64,000 nucleotides of DNA. It comes from Ardenticatenaceae bacterium. Its GTDB lineage: Bacteria > Chloroflexota > Anaerolineae > Promineifilales > Promineifilaceae. Positions 60,280 to 64,000 of this stretch are shown here, piece after piece. The translations under genes and the position numbers were made by a program. The notes below the pieces were generated by a model. The model ran no database searches, had not been told where the DNA came from, and worked only from the letters and a program-made list of their open reading frames with translations. The DNA is taken from NCBI GenBank assembly GCA_020634565.1, contig JACKBN010000004.1:372001-436000 (forward strand). Reading direction: 5' to 3'. Every line of letters begins with the position of its first letter. Within the stretch, counting starts at the first letter, position 1.

Positions 60280-62972
60280 AAAATGGCGTCGCGCAGGCCA
60301 AACAACGTTTTGGGGCGATTAATGGCATCATTCATGCGGCTGGCGTGCTGGATGATAATTTGATCCAGCTGAAAACGGCGCAAGAAGCAGGCCGCGTGTT
60401 GGCACCTAAAGCGCGCGGCACGCTGCTGCTGGATGAATATCTAGCCAATGAGCCGCTGGATTTCTTCGTACTGTTCTCTTCAACCAGTACGGAAATTGGC
60501 GCAGCGGGGCAGGTGGATTACGTGGCTGCCAATGCGTTCCTGAATGCGTTTGCCGAGAGCAAAACGGCCGTTTCCAACACCTTCACCGTGGCTGTGAACT
60601 GGGGCGTCTGGCAAGAGGTGGGTATGGCGGTTGATGCGGCTGTGCGCCTGGGGTTGGCGGATGAATTGCAGTCTGTGGGCACCGATGGGCCGCACCCACT
60701 GTTGGAAAAAGTGATTGTGGAGAGCGACGATGAGATTGTCTACGCCACAAATTACCGCACCGACACGCACTGGATTTTGGATCAGCACCGCATCAAAGAT
60801 GGTGAGGCGCTGATTCCTGGCACCGGCTACCTGGAAATTGCCAAAGCGGCGCTGGCCAAAGGCGTGCCCGACAGCCAGGTTGAGATTCAGGATCTGTTTT
60901 TCCTGTCGCCGCTGGAAGTACACGAGGACGAAACGCGCGAAGTGCGTGTCTCGCTGGAGAAAAATGGCAGCGGCTACGGTTTTACCGTCACCAGCCGCAC
61001 GCCGGAGCATACCTGGCAGGAACATGTGCGGGGGAAGGTGGGCAACGGCCGTTCACCCCAGCAACCTACTTACGACATTCAAGAAATTGCCGCCCGCTGC
61101 AACTTGCGCGAAGTCAGTTTTGGCCCGATGGAGCAGGAAACCAAACAGGAAACCTACCTCAACTTTGGGCCACGCTGGAAGAATCTGCGGCAAGTTTGTT
61201 ATGGCGAAAATGAGGTCCTGGCTGTGCTGGAACTGCCGGAGCAGTTCAGCGACGATTTGGCCAGCTTTACCCTGCATCCGGCACTGATGGATTTGGCCAC
61301 GAGCGCCGGTCTGCCGCTGGTGGATGGCTACGAAACGAGCGATGATTTTTACGTGCCGCTGTCGTACAAGCGGGTGCAGGTGCATGGTCCGCTGCCGCGC
61401 CGCATCTACAGCCACGTGCGCCACAACAAAGACGGCCGTAATCACCAGGAAGTGCCCGCGTTTGACGTGACGATTATGGATGAAAACGGCCGTTCCCTGG
61501 TGGAAATCGACGAATTTATGCTTAAGCGGGTCAGCTACGAGTCGATGATTAACGGTGAAAAGCAGACAAGTGGTGGGGGAACGGCCGTAGCTGCCGACGC
61601 TGAACCCACGCTGCTGCAACTGGCCCTGACAGACGGCATTGCCCCCGCTGAAGGCATGGAAGCGCTGCGTCGCATTCTCAGCAACCAAGTGCCGCCGCAA
61701 ATGATCGTCAGTTCGCTGGACTTGCAGGCGCTGGTTGAGCAAGCGGATGGCGAACAGGACGATGGCGACGACGGCGGGCTCAAACTTTCCCGCCCAGAAT
61801 TGCAAAGTAGCTATGAAGCGCCGCGCAATGATTTGGAGAAAAATCTGGTCAAGTTCTGGGAAGAACTGCTGGGCATCACAGACATTGGTATTCATGATGA
61901 CTTCTTTGAGCTGGGCGGCCATTCGCTTATTGCCGTGCGCCTCTTTGCCAAAATTAAAAAAGCGTACGCCGTAGATCTTTCTCTGGCTACCTTGTTTGAG
62001 GCGCCCACTATCGCTGAATGTGCCGATTTGCTGCACACGGAGTACGACGTACCGGCCGAAGCAACGCAAGAAGCAGAAAAACCGAAGACTGAAAAACGGC
62101 GGCACAAATCTGGCGAATGGACGCCATTGGTGCCCATTCAGCCTAAAGGCAACAAGATTCCGTTTTTCTGTGTGCATGGTGGCTTTGGCAACGTGCTGAA
62201 CTTCTATGATCTTACGCGCTATCTGGGTAAAGAGCAGCCTTTTTACGGCTTGCAGGCGCGTGGGGTTGATGGCAAGCAGCCGCCATTTGCCAGCCTGACA
62301 GAAATGGCCGCCGAATACGTCAAACAGATGCGTGCCGTTCAGCCGGAAGGGCCTTATATGGTCGGTGGTTTTTCTATGGGCGGCGAAGTGGCGTATGAAA
62401 TCGCCCAACAGCTTCATGCCCAAGGCCAGGAAGTGGCGCTGGTGGCGCTGCTAGACACGCACAATCCCGAGTTTGCTCGCCGCCGGCAAAACATTCTGCG
62501 TATGGCTGAAGGGCCAGATGGCATTGCCGGTGACGCTGAGGGAGATGCGCCTGAATTTGGTGGCGGGTTAATGCACATGCTTCGCGTGTTAAGACGCTGG
62601 GCCAAGCTCCGCATTCTGTTAGCGCGTATGGATAGGCAAAAAAGCCGTTTGTTCCGGCAGGCGCGGGGCATGTTGCAGGCAGGTGAAACATTGCCACAGT
62701 CGTTGATTTCCCCATTTTTGTGGAAGTCACACATTGATTTGGTGAATGATCATGAGCTGAAGCCGTATCCTGGCCGTGTGACTTTGTTCCGGGCGAGTGA
62801 GACCGAAGTCAGCAACCCCAACCGCGAAAATGTGGGCTGGGCAGCGCTGGCACAAGGTGGCCTGGATGTGCACATCATCCACGGTACGCACAACATTGTG
62901 AAAGAGCCTTATGTGGCCGAATTGGCCCGCTTGTTGAAGACGAGTATTGATAAGGCTGTACATAAAAGCTAA
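60237..62972 (+). CDS. Type I PKS, C-terminal part: rest of KR - DH - ACP - TE
   Basis: Continuation of the PKS in the second frame; the GTG at 60237 is only where this frame can be read, not a likely true start. The KR catalytic Tyr is in 'DYVAANAF' near 94. A dehydratase-like domain (about 170-430) has His in 'DQHRIKDGEALIPG' near 184, with one residue more than the usual HxxxGxxxxP, and 'LHPALMDLATS' for the Asp. A carrier domain with GGHSL lies near 560. A thioesterase (about 640-905) has 'GGFSMGG', Ser near 711. The order KR then DH is the reverse of common modular PKSs. The intact enzyme would extend, reduce, dehydrate and release a chain. Confidence 0.85.
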   Translation: MLVVEADITNREQVKNGVAQAKQRFGAINGIIHAAGVLDDNLIQLKTAQEAGRVLAPKARGTLLLDEYLANEPLDFFVLFSSTSTEIGAAGQVDYVAANAFLNAFAESKTAVSNTFTVAVNWGVWQEVGMAVDAAVRLGLADELQSVGTDGPHPLLEKVIVESDDEIVYATNYRTDTHWILDQHRIKDGEALIPGTGYLEIAKAALAKGVPDSQVEIQDLFFLSPLEVHEDETREVRVSLEKNGSGYGFTVTSRTPEHTWQEHVRGKVGNGRSPQQPTYDIQEIAARCNLREVSFGPMEQETKQETYLNFGPRWKNLRQVCYGENEVLAVLELPEQFSDDLASFTLHPALMDLATSAGLPLVDGYETSDDFYVPLSYKRVQVHGPLPRRIYSHVRHNKDGRNHQEVPAFDVTIMDENGRSLVEIDEFMLKRVSYESMINGEKQTSGGGTAVAADAEPTLLQLALTDGIAPAEGMEALRRILSNQVPPQMIVSSLDLQALVEQADGEQDDGDDGGLKLSRPELQSSYEAPRNDLEKNLVKFWEELLGITDIGIHDDFFELGGHSLIAVRLFAKIKKAYAVDLSLATLFEAPTIAECADLLHTEYDVPAEATQEAEKPKTEKRRHKSGEWTPLVPIQPKGNKIPFFCVHGGFGNVLNFYDLTRYLGKEQPFYGLQARGVDGKQPPFASLTEMAAEYVKQMRAVQPEGPYMVGGFSMGGEVAYEIAQQLHAQGQEVALVALLDTHNPEFARRRQNILRMAEGPDGIAGDAEGDAPEFGGGLMHMLRVLRRWAKLRILLARMDRQKSRLFRQARGMLQAGETLPQSLISPFLWKSHIDLVNDHELKPYPGRVTLFRASETEVSNPNRENVGWAALAQGGLDVHIIHGTHNIVKEPYVAELARLLKTSIDKAVHKS

Positions 62973-63045
62973 TTTTTTTTAGAATGTGCGGGTGAATTGG
63001 CAAAACGGCCGTTTCACCCGACAAGTAGATGTATAGGATATGACA

Positions 63046-63243
63046 ATGAAAAACCAGGCTGAGTATCTTTATGCAGTAGTGATCAATCATGAAGAGCAAT
63101 ATTCAATCTGGCCTGCGGGGCAAACCATCCCCAACGGGTGGCGTCCTGTGGGACAGGTGGGGTCTAAGGAGGCGTGTTTGACCTTCATTAACCAGATGTG
63201 GACAGACATGAGACCCCTGAGCTTGCGTCAGCAAGCCTCGTGA
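63046..63243 (+). CDS. MbtH-like protein
   Basis: A 65-residue MbtH family protein with the signature N-x-E-x-Q-x-S-x-W-P ('NHEEQYSIWP'), 'PNGWRPVG' and 'WTDMRPLSLR'. These proteins bind and activate or stabilise NRPS A domains. I take the second ATG (63046), 7 bases after AGGA; the ATG at 63040 is too close to it. It lies just before another NRPS gene and may serve several A domains of the locus. Confidence 0.92.
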   Translation: MKNQAEYLYAVVINHEEQYSIWPAGQTIPNGWRPVGQVGSKEACLTFINQMWTDMRPLSLRQQAS

Positions 63244-63291
63244 TAGTTTGGTAATTACTGTAATTGAGTCGTGGAACCGTACTAACCAAAT

Positions 63292-64000
63292 ATGAATGTA
63301 ATCAATACCAAAAATGCTTCACTGCCGGAGCGTTTTGCGGTACAGGTGCACCAGTCGCCTGACGCCCTGGCTGTTTTTACACAGGAAGACCAGCTTACCT
63401 TTGCGGAGCTAAACGGCCGTGCCAATCAGTTGGCGCGGCTTTTGCAGCAGCAAGGCGTGGGTGTGGAAGCCATCGTTGGCGTTTGTCTCGAGCGGTCTGT
63501 CGAGATGGTGATCGCGCTGTTGGCGGTGCTTAAAGCTGGTGCGGCGTACGTTCCCATCGACCCCGCTTATCCCCCAGAACGCATTGAATATATGCTGGCC
63601 GATGCGGAAACGGCCGTTTGCCTCACACATTCCCAACTTGCCTATAAATTACCCGAAACGGCTCAGGGCCAAACTATCTTTTTGGACCAGTCTGACTATG
63701 TGCTGTCGCTGCTTGCCAGTGATGATTTACCCGTGACGGTGCAGCCAGACAACCTGGCCTACATCATTTATACGTCCGGCTCTACCGGCAAGCCCAAAGG
63801 GGCGATGATAACTCATGGCGGTCTGGCCAACTATCTGGATTGGGCGCTGGACGCGTATCCAGCTCAGTCGGGTGGCGCACCCGTCCATTCTTCCATTGGC
63901 TTTGATTTAACCGTCACCAGCTTGTTTGTGCCGCTGCTGGCTGGGCAAACCGTGCATCTGCTGCCCGAAGGGGATGCCGGCACGTTGTTAGGCCAGGCAT
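63292..64000 (+). CDS. NRPS4, N-terminal part of an adenylation domain (3' partial)
   Basis: An open frame from ATG 63292 to the window end, 236 codons. It begins directly with an A domain ('LPERFAVQVHQSPDALAVF'), with no C domain, A2-like 'LKAGAAYVPIDPAYP' and A3 'YTSGSTGKPKG'. The A4 region 'GFDLTVTSLF' gives the first three code positions D-L-T, as in Asn/Asp-type codes, but the rest is beyond the window. An A domain at the N-terminus suggests a loading module. It follows MbtH by 48 bases. Confidence 0.85.
   Translation, partial: MNVINTKNASLPERFAVQVHQSPDALAVFTQEDQLTFAELNGRANQLARLLQQQGVGVEAIVGVCLERSVEMVIALLAVLKAGAAYVPIDPAYPPERIEYMLADAETAVCLTHSQLAYKLPETAQGQTIFLDQSDYVLSLLASDDLPVTVQPDNLAYIIYTSGSTGKPKGAMITHGGLANYLDWALDAYPAQSGGAPVHSSIGFDLTVTSLFVPLLAGQTVHLLPEGDAGTLLGQA

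Larger units (their letters stand above)
1..64000. repeat. Dispersed palindromic octamer ACGGCCGT, strongly over-represented
   Basis: I counted about 105 exact copies by eye across the window, most within genes and often as AACGGCCGTT. At roughly 54% GC one or two would be expected. Copies occur in three reading phases: Thr-Ala-Val, (Asn/Asp)-Gly-Arg and Arg-Pro. That explains the many 'ETAV', 'NGR' and 'RP' tripeptides in unrelated proteins. No exact copy was seen from about 38,260 to 43,130, and only one between 7,993 and 14,077. It resembles the HIP1 phenomenon of cyanobacteria in kind, though not in sequence. Confidence 0.85.

Noticed and set aside
1..64000. tRNA, rRNA, transposase or integrase genes
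   Set aside because: None were recognised on either strand. The palindromic repeats carry no transposase, so no autonomous mobile element is claimed.

Overview
The window looks like a chromosomal segment of a mid-GC Chloroflexota bacterium, probably Anaerolineae-like. This is an inference from three things: a lipoprotein solute-binding protein with a Val/Thr-rich 'VTRVVTE' linker, a rodA/ftsW-pbp cluster, and the general gene style; no rRNA or tRNA is present to confirm it. A striking genome signature is the palindromic octamer ACGGCCGT. I counted roughly 105 copies by eye in 64 kb, where about one or two are expected by chance. It falls inside genes in all three reading phases and is almost absent from two operons.

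Region 1 (1-5.8 kb) is general. It holds the 3' part of a di-heme cytochrome c peroxidase/FG-GAP/ASPIC-UnbV fusion, an unknown two-TM membrane protein, and a minus-strand operon of a DapF homologue (both catalytic Cys replaced by Ser), a TPR protein and a MOSC protein. Region 2 (5.98-14.05 kb) is a complete peptide-type ABC transporter operon (binding protein, two permeases, two ATPases, small membrane protein). It is driven by a perfect-consensus sigma70 promoter with a long structured leader and closed by a clear terminator. Region 3 (14.05-20.8 kb) has a minus-strand cell-envelope/housekeeping set (bactofilin-coiled coil protein, MTA phosphorylase, FtsW/RodA, and a PBP-like protein lacking its catalytic Ser and Lys). 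It is followed by a small membrane protein and pyrF on the plus strand.

Region 4 (21.3 kb to the end) is one large hybrid NRPS/PKS biosynthetic locus, all on the plus strand. A histidine ammonia-lyase precedes three NRPS proteins (NRPS1, NRPS2, NRPS3) with charge-complementary ends; the NRPS2 and NRPS3 A domains carry proline-like and tyrosine-like codes. A type II thioesterase and a sulfotransferase follow. Next comes a pyrrole cassette of the pyoluteorin/prodiginine type: acyl-CoA-dehydrogenase-like prolyl-carrier oxidase, stand-alone prolyl A domain, two flavin halogenases and a free carrier protein. Then come a membrane acyltransferase, two paralogous C-PCP-TE proteins without A domains, a formyltransferase-A(luciferase-like monooxygenase insert)-PCP protein with a glycine-like code, a KS-AT-KR-DH-ACP-TE PKS broken by a one-base frameshift, an MbtH-like protein and the start of another NRPS.

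The locus is best read as making a halogenated pyrrolyl peptide/polyketide, possibly formylated and sulfated. Proline would be oxidised to pyrrole and chlorinated on the free carrier, then handed to the A-less C-PCP-TE proteins or the modular lines. Three A domains in NRPS1 and NRPS2 contain different short palindromic repeat elements inserted in frame, which is the most unusual sequence-level observation. The product, the order of assembly and the substrates of several A domains cannot be settled from sequence alone.
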